The notes: generated by a model not told the origin, from the letters alone. Numbered from the stretch's first letter, positions 1 through 8,924 are shown. The stretch is DNA of 64,000 bases from an uncultured Oscillospiraceae bacterium (GCA_905197685.1 CAJJZS010000006.1:1-64000), one strand, 5' to 3'. Program-made: numbers and translations.

Positions 1-247
1 CATCCTCAATACATTTCACGCTGCCATCATCAAACTTCTCATAATGCAAATTATCCTCACCAACAAAGATGACAGAATCATTTTTAATATCTTTCTTCTT
101 TAGCTTTCCTTCCTTGACCATCTGTTGCTTCTGTTCACGGATTCTTTCCAAAAGAACTGATGCCGGCTCATCATTTGGATCCTGCGGAACAAGCTTACCT
201 CGGATAGCAAGGTCAAGAATCTTTTGTCGTAATGCCTTGGTACCCAT
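1..247 (-). CDS. hsdS: Type I restriction-modification specificity subunit HsdS, N-terminal part (runs off the window)
   Basis: The specificity subunit recognises the bipartite target sequence and docks HsdM and HsdR. Only the first 82 residues are in the window. The reading frame opens MGTKALRQKILDLAIRGKLV and continues QDPNDEPASVLLERIREQ; this conserved stretch is common at the start of HsdS proteins. The start codon overlaps the HsdM stop by one base (TAATG), which indicates translational coupling in an hsdR-hsdM-hsdS operon. The target recognition domains lie outside the window, so the recognised sequence cannot be inferred. The call rests on the motif and the operon position. Confidence 0.85.
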   Translation of the reverse strand, partial: MGTKALRQKILDLAIRGKLVPQDPNDEPASVLLERIREQKQQMVKEGKLKKKDIKNDSVIFVGEDNLHYEKFDDGSVKCIED

Positions 248-1677
248 TATTCTTCCACCTCTCCAATTAATGTTTCCAGTTCTGCAACTGCCTTTGCTAT
301 GTTATTAGACTTTTTCTTGATTATATCAAGTAATTCTGCCAAAGTATAATCATCTGTTCCGGAATCGGCTTTCATCCATGTAATATCCAGGCTTGTCTTA
401 TCACGAGCCAAAATATCTTCAATAGTAAATTTACGCCATCTGCCGTTTGGATTATCTTCGCTATACGTTTCTTTACGTTTACTCAGATCACCATCAGCAT
501 AGCATTCCACAAAATCATCAAAATGTTCGGATTTCAATGGATTTGTCTTGCCGAAAGATGGCATATCATTTCTCAAATCATAAATCCAAACCTCTTTCGT
601 GTTCTGCTTGTCTGTTTTACCACGAGTAAAAAACAGCACATTGGTTTTAACACCCTGAGCGTAGAAAATACCGGTAGGAAGGCGCAGGATTGTATGCAGA
701 TTACATTTATCCATTAAGTCAAGGCGGATTCGTTCTCCATCACCATCAGCAAAGAGAACATTATCCGGAAGAACCACTGCTGCACGAGCTTTACCATTTG
801 TTTTCAAGCTACGATAAATATGCTGAAGGAAGTTCAGCTGCTTATTGCTTGTAGGGAAAGTAAAGTCATCTCGTGTTGCACGCTCGCCGCCTTTTTTAGT
901 GCCGAATGGAGGATTAGTTAATACAACATCATAATCCTTCATACTCATACCCACACTGGAGAGAGTATCACCCAGTGTAATTTTCCCCTCAATATCATGC
1001 AGCATAGCGTTCATCAATGCCAAACGGTGCGTATCATGCACCAGCTCACAGCCGGTAAATGCTTCTTCTCTTTCAAATTTAGCTGTATCAGCATCTAAAT
1101 CAAAGAAATCATCTGTCTGAGATCGAACATACTGGCTGGCAGAAATCATAAAACCAAAGGTTCCGCAAGCAGGATCATTACAGCGTTCGCCCGGCTGTGG
1201 TTTCACCAATTTTGTCATTACATCAATCAATACACGAGGGGTAAAATACTGACCTGCGCCGGATTTCTTCTCGTTAGCGTTCTTTTCCAAAAGACCTTCG
1301 TAAAGATTACCCAGTCCCTCTTCTCTTGCAGAAAACCAATCAAGCCCATCAATAGTAGTAATGATTTTTTCAAGGTTTTTCGGTTCATCAATATTTGTTG
1401 CTGCACCTTGATAAATTTCACGTACACGCCCCGTACATTCTTCACCCAGATGTGTTAGTAATTCCTTATAGAATTTTTTCAGTTCAATTCCACTTTTCGA
1501 CGTAAGATTATCCCAACGATATGCCTCAGGAATCTGTGATTCAGCACCAGTTTCCTTTGCCATTTTCAGGAATAAAATATAAGTCAATTCGGTTACATAC
1601 TGATGATATGTGATACCATCATCTCTGAGTACATTACAAAGATTCCAAAGTTTTGAAACAATTTCTTGTGTTGTCAT
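247..1677 (-). CDS. hsdM: Type I restriction-modification system methyltransferase subunit HsdM
   Basis: This is an N6-adenine DNA methyltransferase that modifies the host recognition sites and forms the core of the type I complex. At 476 aa it has the usual length. An N-terminal helical HsdM_N domain (about residues 5-130) is followed by QYFTPR (143-148), the SAM-binding motif DPACGTFGF (168-176) and catalytic NPPFG (255-259). Motif I carries Phe where DPACGTGGF is more usual; this is a tolerated position, not evidence of inactivity. The start overlaps the hsdR stop by one base. Together with hsdR and hsdS it makes a complete type I system. Confidence 0.96.
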   Translation of the reverse strand: MTTQEIVSKLWNLCNVLRDDGITYHQYVTELTYILFLKMAKETGAESQIPEAYRWDNLTSKSGIELKKFYKELLTHLGEECTGRVREIYQGAATNIDEPKNLEKIITTIDGLDWFSAREEGLGNLYEGLLEKNANEKKSGAGQYFTPRVLIDVMTKLVKPQPGERCNDPACGTFGFMISASQYVRSQTDDFFDLDADTAKFEREEAFTGCELVHDTHRLALMNAMLHDIEGKITLGDTLSSVGMSMKDYDVVLTNPPFGTKKGGERATRDDFTFPTSNKQLNFLQHIYRSLKTNGKARAAVVLPDNVLFADGDGERIRLDLMDKCNLHTILRLPTGIFYAQGVKTNVLFFTRGKTDKQNTKEVWIYDLRNDMPSFGKTNPLKSEHFDDFVECYADGDLSKRKETYSEDNPNGRWRKFTIEDILARDKTSLDITWMKADSGTDDYTLAELLDIIKKKSNNIAKAVAELETLIGEVEE

Positions 1678-4600
1678 TATGCAACTCTACCTCCGTCATC
1701 ATAAAGATATTCGTTCAATTCAAGTACAATTTTTTCTAATTGGTTTTGGAAAATCCTATTGATTTTTGCAAATCCACCATTGCTTTTAAAGCGGCTATCC
1801 TCGTCAAATACCTGAACATTCAACACAGATTCTTCCATCAAATATTTTTCCATGCGTCCAATCCAGCTCATTTCCTGTTTTGAAAAATTATGAGCTTTTT
1901 TCAATTTATCTACTGCTCTGCGGATTCTTGCTTCATGACTAATAAGCGCAGAACCAATGGCATACCTGCGAATAAGGCTGATAATATCAGCAGCAATTTC
2001 TTCATTCGTAAGCTCTGATATTGCTGTATTCAACTGTTGTGTTGTAAATCCTTCTCTATCAAGAGTTAATCTCAATGCTTTTAGTGCATCCCTTGTCAAA
2101 TCCTTTGGTCTGGTGCAAACGATGGTCAACGCAGCAATCTCATTCATATGAGTTTTTACATATTCAGAGAAAGCGTCCAGATAGTCTTCGGGTTTATCAG
2201 AATTGCCGTAACCTCTTGTATGTTTGGTTAATTCATCTTCTTCCTCAGAAATAACCACCGGATTTCTACCGTTTGCCCTTATCTGCTGAATATACTCAAA
2301 CATCTCTCTATAAGCAAGTAAACGCTTTTTTGCATCTTCCGGAGTCTGCTTTTCAATCTCAACAATAAACTGAGTAGGATCCATTCCATCAGTCATACTA
2401 ATAAACTGCTCCATCGTTTTTTCATCCATGCGACGCTTTTTACGCTGAAGTTTTGCAATAATCTGATTGATTTGAGCCTGAACTACATCTTTATCTTCTA
2501 CCTCTTCCAATCCGTCCAGAAGTTGTGTAAAAGTAGTTGTGGGATTCGCTACAACAGGCTTCATTGTATTTACCGGTTCTAAGGAATCATAAACACCTAC
2601 CGGATCATAAATCTCAAAGTGGGTTTTATGAATTTTCGGACACAATCTGGTAGCTCGTCCCATCATCTGTTCAAAAAGGATGCGTGATTTCACTCTACGC
2701 ATAAATACCAGTGTTGTAATTTCTGGTACATCAATACCTGTTGTAAGCAGATCAACCGTAACTACAATACTTGGAAAACGCTCATTTTTAAAACGTTTAA
2801 TTGCTTCTGCTACCTTCTTTGGATTACCACCGCCAACGCTTCCAGTAATCTTCATAATAGCATTGTTATCAACGCCTGTTTCTGAATATATTTCTTTCAG
2901 GATAGAAACTATCATGTCTGCGTGCTGATCATCAACTGCATAAATAAGAGTTTTGCCCTGTTCTTCCGGATTTTCCGGGTCAATATCTCTTGCAATTTCC
3001 GTTAACACAGTTCTGTTGAAGTTCTCTGTGATAACCTGTTTGTTGAAATTTTCAACGTCAAAATCAAGTTCATCGTTAAGTAATTCACTATTAGTCACTT
3101 CACCAGTAACAGGATTATATACTGTCACTGTATCACCGGATTTATAATGAATACCACCCGTACTGAGTTTTGTTTCCAAATGATGCGGCGCATCGTGGTC
3201 CACAAGATAACCTTCTATAACAGCTTCTCTGTAGGTATATTTAAATACTGGCTGACCAAAAATTTCTGTCGTATGTAATGCCGGAGTTGCAGTAAGAGCA
3301 ATTTTTACAGCGTCAAAATATTCTATTACCGTACGATATTTACTCTGATAATCACACTGATCCCGATACAGAACTTCTACATCGCCCATTTCCTTATCTA
3401 AAATATAACCACGGTGAGCCTCATCAATAATAATCAAGTCAAAATCTGTTACGGATGGCATTACTTCTCCTTCATTATAAAGGATACGTTTTACCATACT
3501 CTGAACAGTAGCAACCTGAATCCGAGTTTCTTTATCTACTATTTTCTCATCCAATCCCTTAATATTATAGATTTCATCAAGAGTCATCAGTTCTTCGAGT
3601 TTTACTTCTTTAAAAACATCTGAAGCCTGATCTCCCAGGGAAGTTCTATCAACAAGGAACAAAATACGTTTGAAGCGATTTGTCTTTAAAAAGCGATAAA
3701 TCATACCAAGAACAGTACGGGTTTTACCTGTACCTGTTGCCATTGCGATCAGCACTGCTTTCTTTCCATCAACAACTGCTTTTTCAGCTGCTTTGATCGC
3801 TTTTACCTGATATTCTCGCAGATTCAAACCGTCTTTATCTGTCAGTAAGTCATATGGCATTGCTTGCAAGGCATCATTACCTATTTGAATATCTTTTTCC
3901 AATCGCTCCATAATACCACTCGGGCTAATCCAACCATGCAATGCCATAGGAGCATTAAAAGGCTCTCTTAAATCCAAAAACCAGATACCTGATTTCGTTT
4001 TGAACTGTTCCAGATATGGTCTGCCATTTGTTGCAAATGTAAACGGTACCTTAAATTCTCCCCACGTACCAATCTGATATTCAGCATCTTCTTTACGGAT
4101 ATTTCTTGGATAATCTTTGCCCTGATAATCAATTACCGATGGAATATCTTTATGTTCAGCTTTCGCCTCAATAATACCAACAAGTTTCGTTCCTACAAAC
4201 AGTGCATAATCTGCATAGCCTTTTTTGCTAACAGTAGAATCTGTTGGCCATTCAGCAATCGCCATGTTATGACCTTTTGCAGGTCTTGCACCTTTTGAAT
4301 AGCGGATTTCTTGTGTATTAGCTTCCCAGCCAACCTGGCGCAGTTGCTCATCAATCATATAGCGAATTTCAGCCTCAGACTTTTGACGTTGACTTGCCAT
4401 TTTATTTGCCTGTTTCAGACGAACTTTCTTATCAATCTGTTCAGCCTGTTCAGCACTTACAATTGCAGCTTTTGTAAGCTCTTCCTCTTTTTCTTCTTCC
4501 TGAGTTTTATTGAAAACAACAATCTTCTTTGCTTTCTTTTCTTCCTTTATAGGCATAACAAAATCCCGATGCTGATAATTCCAGTCGCCATATGTCTGCA

Positions 4601-4955
4601 TAAACCATTCAGACAAACTGTATGCCATCTGTAAGAAAACAGGACAATCTGAGCTTTCAGCATAATTTTCATGAACAGCTTTATTTCTTACTTTACGAAG
4701 TGCATGCAAAATATCAGTTAAATCTCTTGTTAAAAGCCCTTCCGAAGATAATACATTGATTCGATTCACTGCAGAATTATCATAGGGAACAGGAATCTTA
4801 TCATATGTAAACATCAAATTTACGATTGTTTCTCCAATCATTCCTAATTTCATCAAGCACGAGTTTGGATCTGTGTAACAATATTGCTCTGCTAAATCAC
4901 CAAAATTCGCTAAAACCGGAAATTCTGTTTCTAAAAATTTAAAATTGGAAGCCAT
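1677..4955 (-). CDS. hsdR: Type I restriction endonuclease subunit HsdR
   Basis: This is the ATP-dependent translocase and nuclease of the R-M complex. It is 1092 aa from the chosen ATG at 4955, which sits 9 nt after GGAGGAGG; an upstream in-frame ATG at 4982 has no such site. Order: an N-terminal DUF4145-like region, a charged linker, an HSDR_N nuclease domain with the catalytic-type segment IIEAKAEHKD (near residue 262), Walker A ATGTGKTRT (near 406), a DEAH box in IIIDEAHRGY, helicase motifs TTGIDVPEITT and QMMGRATRLC, then a C-terminal EcoEI_R-like region. No frameshift or stop is present, so it looks functional. Confidence 0.96.
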   Translation of the reverse strand: MASNFKFLETEFPVLANFGDLAEQYCYTDPNSCLMKLGMIGETIVNLMFTYDKIPVPYDNSAVNRINVLSSEGLLTRDLTDILHALRKVRNKAVHENYAESSDCPVFLQMAYSLSEWFMQTYGDWNYQHRDFVMPIKEEKKAKKIVVFNKTQEEEKEEELTKAAIVSAEQAEQIDKKVRLKQANKMASQRQKSEAEIRYMIDEQLRQVGWEANTQEIRYSKGARPAKGHNMAIAEWPTDSTVSKKGYADYALFVGTKLVGIIEAKAEHKDIPSVIDYQGKDYPRNIRKEDAEYQIGTWGEFKVPFTFATNGRPYLEQFKTKSGIWFLDLREPFNAPMALHGWISPSGIMERLEKDIQIGNDALQAMPYDLLTDKDGLNLREYQVKAIKAAEKAVVDGKKAVLIAMATGTGKTRTVLGMIYRFLKTNRFKRILFLVDRTSLGDQASDVFKEVKLEELMTLDEIYNIKGLDEKIVDKETRIQVATVQSMVKRILYNEGEVMPSVTDFDLIIIDEAHRGYILDKEMGDVEVLYRDQCDYQSKYRTVIEYFDAVKIALTATPALHTTEIFGQPVFKYTYREAVIEGYLVDHDAPHHLETKLSTGGIHYKSGDTVTVYNPVTGEVTNSELLNDELDFDVENFNKQVITENFNRTVLTEIARDIDPENPEEQGKTLIYAVDDQHADMIVSILKEIYSETGVDNNAIMKITGSVGGGNPKKVAEAIKRFKNERFPSIVVTVDLLTTGIDVPEITTLVFMRRVKSRILFEQMMGRATRLCPKIHKTHFEIYDPVGVYDSLEPVNTMKPVVANPTTTFTQLLDGLEEVEDKDVVQAQINQIIAKLQRKKRRMDEKTMEQFISMTDGMDPTQFIVEIEKQTPEDAKKRLLAYREMFEYIQQIRANGRNPVVISEEEDELTKHTRGYGNSDKPEDYLDAFSEYVKTHMNEIAALTIVCTRPKDLTRDALKALRLTLDREGFTTQQLNTAISELTNEEIAADIISLIRRYAIGSALISHEARIRRAVDKLKKAHNFSKQEMSWIGRMEKYLMEESVLNVQVFDEDSRFKSNGGFAKINRIFQNQLEKIVLELNEYLYDDGGRVA

Positions 4956-4982
4956 TAAATACGTCCTCCTCCCGCTTATCAT

Positions 4983-5022
4983 ATGTTCTAATAGTAAAAT
5001 ATTATCAGAACATCATTGACAA
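4983..5022 (-). promoter_or_regulatory. Candidate hsdR promoter with a palindromic operator
   Basis: On the minus strand TTGTCA (5017-5022) is a plausible -35 element. Immediately behind it lies the inverted repeat ATGTTCT...AGAACAT (arms 5007-5013 and 4983-4989, 17 nt apart), spanning where the -10 should be. A symmetric site over a promoter is typical of repressor control, fitting the known need to control R-M expression. No regulator is assigned. Confidence 0.4.
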
Positions 5023-5025
5023 AAA

Positions 5026-5685
5026 TTAAAACCCTATTCGAGCTCTAATATCATTCAACCATTCACCCTTATATTTGAAGAATCTTGGTCCTGCAATCGA
5101 ATATTTCTTTCCAGATATAATCTTTGCAGCAGCTGTCAGCGACATTTCTTTTCCTTGATATTCTACTTTTCTATCACCGACAACCTTGCACTTAATACTT
5201 GGATCATCATAATATTCAATTTCTTCTCCCACAGAAATCTGACATTTCGTAAAAGAAAAATTCTCCGCTTTTTCATGGCTCTCTGTGTCAATTTCCTGTG
5301 CTAACTGTTCCTCCTGTGCTTCTACATCACTTGGAGCAACTAATTTTAGATTCTCCTTGCAATCATGGATTTCTGCCATTGCCTCTAAAATTGCATATGC
5401 TTCTTCTGGCTTCATTGCGTAGAATTCACGAATCCTTTTCTGACCATTAAAGTCATCAATAGATCGCAAATCCGGATTCAACTTATCAATAATTGTATGA
5501 AGCTTCAAATCTGATAATCTTGAACTCACTTCATATGTCGCATATACTCGAAATGCAAACGGAATACACTCACTGCGATTTAATTGCTTTAATCGTTTAT
5601 CTATATCATCTGCATATCCTATTTTCACATAATCTGGAAAAGAAGGATTTGTGAGAATGTATATTACACCTTTTTTATCACTCAT
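5026..5685 (-). CDS. GIY-YIG nuclease family protein (T5orf172/MUG113-like) with DUF4357-like C-terminus
   Basis: A 219-aa protein. The N-terminus YILTNPSFPDYVKIGYADD followed by RLKQLN is the GIY-YIG core in its T5orf172/MUG113 form (Y-I-L ... V-K-I-G, then Arg and Leu-rich helix). After a Glu-rich linker the C-terminal part LTAAAKIISGKKYSIAGPRF resembles DUF4357, a domain often attached to restriction-related proteins. The start at 5685 was chosen because GGAG precedes it by 9 nt, and that GGAG overlaps the earlier ATG at 5700. It lies 70 nt upstream of hsdR on the same strand, so it may be an accessory part of the defence island. Substrate and activity are unknown. Confidence 0.75.
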   Translation of the reverse strand: MSDKKGVIYILTNPSFPDYVKIGYADDIDKRLKQLNRSECIPFAFRVYATYEVSSRLSDLKLHTIIDKLNPDLRSIDDFNGQKRIREFYAMKPEEAYAILEAMAEIHDCKENLKLVAPSDVEAQEEQLAQEIDTESHEKAENFSFTKCQISVGEEIEYYDDPSIKCKVVGDRKVEYQGKEMSLTAAAKIISGKKYSIAGPRFFKYKGEWLNDIRARIGF

Positions 5686-5707
5686 ATACTTTTTCTCCAT
5701 CTATAAT

Positions 5708-5833
5708 TCATATCTTCGTTTTTCTCAGTTTTGCCATGGCATCTGTGCTAATCTTGACTACCTTAATAAGCTCCGTTTTACTCATCCCTCGATCAATGAG
5801 AATTTTCCATAATTTATTATAACAAACAGCCAT
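5708..5833 (-). pseudogene. Truncated XRE/YozG-like helix-turn-helix fragment
   Basis: A 41-codon frame encodes MAVCYNKLWKILIDRGMSK, followed by a segment ending TDAMAKLRKTKI and a TGA. The pattern K-LWK-LID-xxM-K-L matches the first three helices of small YozG-type Cro/CI regulators, which normally continue about 25 residues further. An in-frame ATG at 5854 would add seven residues. It stops 22 nt before the GIY-YIG gene. It is most likely the stump of an R-M controller gene, though a very short functional peptide cannot be excluded. Confidence 0.45.
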
Positions 5834-5872
5834 ATTACTATCTTCTGCCAGCATAACTTCTTATAATTTCGT

Positions 5873-5891
5873 GTTATAAGAACATTATAAC
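5873..5891. promoter_or_regulatory. Inverted repeat GTTATAA-N5-TTATAAC upstream of the HTH fragment
   Basis: A perfect 7-bp inverted repeat (5873-5879 and 5885-5891) stands just ahead of the HTH fragment and GIY-YIG gene. A third TTATAA copy lies at 5861-5866. The arrangement resembles an operator for the (now truncated) HTH protein. This is an inference from symmetry and position only. Confidence 0.35.
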
Positions 5892-6066
5892 ATTATTTTT
5901 TCAAAATTCAATTTCAGATTGTAATTCTTAATTGTTGAAAAGAATGAAATTGTTTATCTAATCTTATCATCTTCCTTTCCAGAAAATCGGAAGAAATGAA
6001 AGGAATTAGTATTACTATAATCAGTATTATTAATATCAATAGGTATCGTTAAATGAAGTAGCAATT

Positions 6067-6240
6067 TGCTCTGATAAAATTCACACAATGATGTATGATT
6101 GCAAATACCATTGCAAAAACAATATGGTATTTGCATCTCTAACTACTATGTGATAAACTATTAATGTCTTTCATGACATGACCTCCTGCGTTTTTATAGT
6201 TGTGTGGTCGCCAAACCACTTCTATTTTAACACAGGAGGT
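6067..6240 (-). mobile_element. Decayed IS200/IS605-type insertion sequence, 5' end and transposase start
   Basis: On the minus strand a strong AGGAGGTC is followed by ATG (6174) and MKDINSLSHSS, a TAG stop (6141-6139), then RCKYHIVFA. IS200 TnpA proteins of Clostridia begin with the same segment, with Trp where the TAG now is. Similarity ends after about 20 codons. Upstream, the RBS is sequestered in a long stem (GACCTCCTG at 6179-6187 pairing with CAGGAGGTC near 6233-6241) containing a smaller GTGGT/ACCAC hairpin, the RBS-blocking layout known from IS200 leaders. The element is dead. The outer boundaries are uncertain. Confidence 0.7.
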
Positions 6241-6284
6241 CTTTTTTCTTCTATAAGATTTTTTCTCGCCTCTTCGGCGCCAAT

Positions 6285-6324
6285 AGCCTCCCCAATCGCC
6301 GGTTATTTGGCGATTGGGGAGGCT
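6285..6324. terminator. 16-bp stem-loop after the feo operon
   Basis: A perfect 16-bp stem (6285-6300 with 6309-6324) closes an 8-nt loop, four bases past the stop of the DtxR-like gene. T-rich sequence follows on the plus strand but is weak on the minus strand. It probably ends feo transcription and insulates it from the IS remnant. Confidence 0.6.
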
Positions 6325-6327
6325 TTG

Positions 6328-6708
6328 TTAAATCGTTTTTTCACAGGTATTTGGCAGGACCGAGCAAATATTTTTCAACGTCTGCTCGGACAGCTGAGAA
6401 AGCAGAGCCATCGAACACTCCTGCGCATCATATTCGCCCAGTCCGATTTGACAAAAACCGGAAAACAAGCAGCAATACTGCTGTCGGCAGCGTTCTGTCA
6501 GTTGATTCCCCTGCTCGGTCAGGCGAAGGGATTTGTCCGCTTTCTGCTCCAGCAAACCCTCTCGGCACATCATCGAAAGCATCTTGCACACCGATGCGCG
6601 GGAAATGCCCAGACGAACCGCAACATCAATGCAGCGCACCCGCTCCGAATTTTTTTCCAGTTCAAAAACGGTGAGCAGATACCTTAGTTTTCCCGAGGTC
6701 AGTTTCAC
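6328..6708 (-). CDS. DtxR/MntR-like winged-helix regulator lacking metal ligands
   Basis: A 126-aa protein, last gene of the feo operon, 33 nt after feoB. It starts with GTG preceded by AAGGAAG. Residues about 1-65 form a winged HTH (RVRCIDVAVRLGISRASVCK then a wing LRLTEQG), followed by a short helical dimerisation-like region ending SEQTLKNICSVL. The layout matches DtxR/MntR proteins. Aligned by eye to Bacillus MntR, none of the six metal ligands (D8, E11, H77, E99, E102, H103) is kept. It may sense something else, act with a partner, or serve as an FeoC-like accessory. Family call is moderate; function is unproven. Confidence 0.65.
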   Translation of the reverse strand: MKLTSGKLRYLLTVFELEKNSERVRCIDVAVRLGISRASVCKMLSMMCREGLLEQKADKSLRLTEQGNQLTERCRQQYCCLFSGFCQIGLGEYDAQECSMALLSQLSEQTLKNICSVLPNTCEKTI

Positions 6709-6741
6709 AGCAATCTTCCTTTCTCAATCTATGCGATCAAT

Positions 6742-8886
6742 TTACTGCGCGCCGACCTTAACCGCCTTTTTTCGCAGCGCGCGTGTTTGCGGATTCGGAC
6801 GAACCACAAGATAAACCAAAACGCACAGCAAAACAACGGCGACAGCGGTTCCTGCGGTAAAGGCAGAGGTAACAATCCAGCTGCCCAACTGATAAATCAG
6901 CAGAGAAATCAGGTAAGCAAACCCGCACTGATAGCCTATCGCAATCCAGGTCCATTTCGCGCTGCCCATTTCGCGGCGGATTGCGCCGATTGCGGCAAAG
7001 CACGGAGCGCACAACAGATTAAAAATCAAAAAGGAATAACCGGAAAGCGCGGTAAAGTTCTGCGCAACCACATTCCAGATTTGATCCCCGTTTTCGGCAA
7101 CCTCGGCAAATCCGTAAAGGATTCCCATAACGCTGACTAAATTTTCTTTGGCAACCAATCCTGCGATGCTGCCCACAGCCGCCTCCCAATATCCCCAACC
7201 AAGCGGAGCAAACAGCGGCGCCAACACCATTCCGATCGAGGCAAGGATTGATTCCGGTGTTTCTGTCATTTCCAGGCGGAAGTTAAAGTTTGACAAAAAC
7301 CAAATCAGGGCAGAGGATAAGAAAATAACCGTTCCTGCCTTGCGGATAAACGCTTTCACACGGTCCCATGTCTGGATAAATACCCCTTTTACCCGCGGCA
7401 GATGGTATGCAGGCAGCTCCATTACAAATGGGGCAGGGTCTCCTGCAAACAGCCTGCTTTTCTTTAATAAAATGCCCGAAATAATAATTGCGGCAATCCC
7501 GACAAAGTAAGCGGAAGCGGCAACCCAACCGGATTGATGAAACAGCGCGCCCGCAATCAAGCCGATAATCGGCAGTTTTGCCGAACATGGAATAAAAGTG
7601 GTGGTCATCACCGTCATTTTGCGGTCGCGGTCATTTTCAATCGTTCTGCTTGCCTGAATCGCAGGAACACCGCAGCCCAAGCCAATCAGCATCGGAATAA
7701 AAGATTTTCCCGAAAGCCCGAATTTCCGAAACACACGGTCCATAATAAAGGCAATTCTTGCCATATATCCGCAGTCCTCCAACAAGGCAAGCAGCAAAAA
7801 CAGCACCACCATCTGCGGCAAAAATCCCAGCACCGCGCCCACGCCGGCAATCACTCCGTCCAAAATCAAAGATTGCAGCCAATCGGCGGCGTTGACCGAA
7901 ACCAGCCATCCCTCCACCGCCGGCGGAATCACCTCGCCGAACAGCACATCGTTCACCCAGTCGGTCATCATCGTGCCGACTGTGGAAATGGAAAGATAGT
8001 ACACCAAAAACATCACCAAAGCAAAGATTGGCAGAGCAAAAAATCGGTTTGTCACTACTTTATCAATTTTATCGCTCATTGTCAGCCGATTGTTCTGCTT
8101 TTTGCGGTAACAGCTTTTCAGCAGTGCGGAAACCGCAAGATACCGCTCCTGGGTGATAATACTTTCCGCATCATCGTCAAATTCCTGCTCTGCCTGCTGA
8201 CGCAGTAGCTCAATCCGCTCGCTGACATCGGAAGAAAGCGCAAGCTGTTCCAAAATCTTTTCATCGCGTTCAAATACCTTTACGGTAAACCAGCGCAGCA
8301 CTAAGGGCGAACAGCTCCCCTGCAACAGCTCGGAAATACGGGATAAAATCTCCTCCAATTTGCGGTCAAAGCGCAGCGGAGTCGGGGCGGCAGCCTGATT
8401 CTTTGCCAAATCCAACGCAGCGTTTGCCGCCTCTGCGCTTCCCTGCCCTTTTACGGCACTGGTTTGAACCACCGAACACCCCAAACCTTCGGAAAGCTTT
8501 TTCACATCAATTTTATCCCCGTTTTTCTCCGCCAGGTCCATCATGTTCAAAGCAATCACCATCGGGATGCCCAGCTCCAATAATTGGGTGGTCAGGTACA
8601 GGTTTCTCTCGGGATTAGATGCGTCCACAATGTTGATGATTGCGTTCGGACGCTCGTTCACCAGATAGTTTCGGGTCACTACCTCCTCTAATGTGTACGG
8701 AGAAAGGGAATAAATCCCCGGCAAGTCCTGAATCACCGCTTGCTTATCCGATTTCAGCTTCCCTTCCTTCTTTTCAACCGTTACCCCCGGCCAGTTTCCC
8801 ACATACTGGCTGCTGCCGGTCAGATTGTTAAACATGGTGGTTTTGCCGCAGTTTGGGTTTCCTGCCAACGCAATCTTATACTCCAT
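6742..8886 (-). CDS. feoB: Ferrous iron transport protein B, FeoB
   Basis: FeoB is the inner-membrane Fe(II) uptake protein. At 714 aa it has full length. The cytosolic G domain has G1 GNPNCGKTT (residues 9-17), the switch region YVGNWPGVTVEKKEG, G3 DLPGIYSLS and G4 NMMD. A helical GDI-like spacer follows. The membrane part contains two Gate-type blocks with the conserved GLGCGVPAIQASRTIEND and GWGYWEAAVGSIAGLVAKE segments. It lies downstream of two FeoA genes, with an additional TTAG-N6-CTAA box directly upstream that could drive feoB separately. It is followed by a DtxR-like regulator. Confidence 0.97.
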   Translation of the reverse strand: MEYKIALAGNPNCGKTTMFNNLTGSSQYVGNWPGVTVEKKEGKLKSDKQAVIQDLPGIYSLSPYTLEEVVTRNYLVNERPNAIINIVDASNPERNLYLTTQLLELGIPMVIALNMMDLAEKNGDKIDVKKLSEGLGCSVVQTSAVKGQGSAEAANAALDLAKNQAAAPTPLRFDRKLEEILSRISELLQGSCSPLVLRWFTVKVFERDEKILEQLALSSDVSERIELLRQQAEQEFDDDAESIITQERYLAVSALLKSCYRKKQNNRLTMSDKIDKVVTNRFFALPIFALVMFLVYYLSISTVGTMMTDWVNDVLFGEVIPPAVEGWLVSVNAADWLQSLILDGVIAGVGAVLGFLPQMVVLFLLLALLEDCGYMARIAFIMDRVFRKFGLSGKSFIPMLIGLGCGVPAIQASRTIENDRDRKMTVMTTTFIPCSAKLPIIGLIAGALFHQSGWVAASAYFVGIAAIIISGILLKKSRLFAGDPAPFVMELPAYHLPRVKGVFIQTWDRVKAFIRKAGTVIFLSSALIWFLSNFNFRLEMTETPESILASIGMVLAPLFAPLGWGYWEAAVGSIAGLVAKENLVSVMGILYGFAEVAENGDQIWNVVAQNFTALSGYSFLIFNLLCAPCFAAIGAIRREMGSAKWTWIAIGYQCGFAYLISLLIYQLGSWIVTSAFTAGTAVAVVLLCVLVYLVVRPNPQTRALRKKAVKVGAQ

Positions 8887-8910
8887 TATTCCGTCCTCAT
8901 TTCCTTTTAA

Positions 8911-8924
8911 TTAGTTTATGCTAA
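8911..8924. promoter_or_regulatory. Iron-box-like palindrome TTAG-N6-CTAA, copy 1 (upstream of feoB)
   Basis: TTAGTTTATGCTAA lies 25 nt ahead of the feoB start, between feoB and the second feoA. It shares the half-sites and 6-nt spacing of three copies upstream of the first feoA (9470, 9503, 9549). The TTAG/CTAA symmetry resembles half-sites of DtxR/IdeR operators. Confidence 0.6.

Noticed and set aside
5954..6136. 60-codon open frame on the minus strand
   Set aside because: It overlaps the decayed IS200 start in another frame, has no ribosome binding site and no recognisable motif.
7534..8208. 224-codon plus-strand frame opposite feoB
   Set aside because: It lies antisense to a well-conserved gene, has His/Gln/Arg-rich low-quality sequence and no ribosome binding site. 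The same applies to 28277-29044 opposite kdpB.
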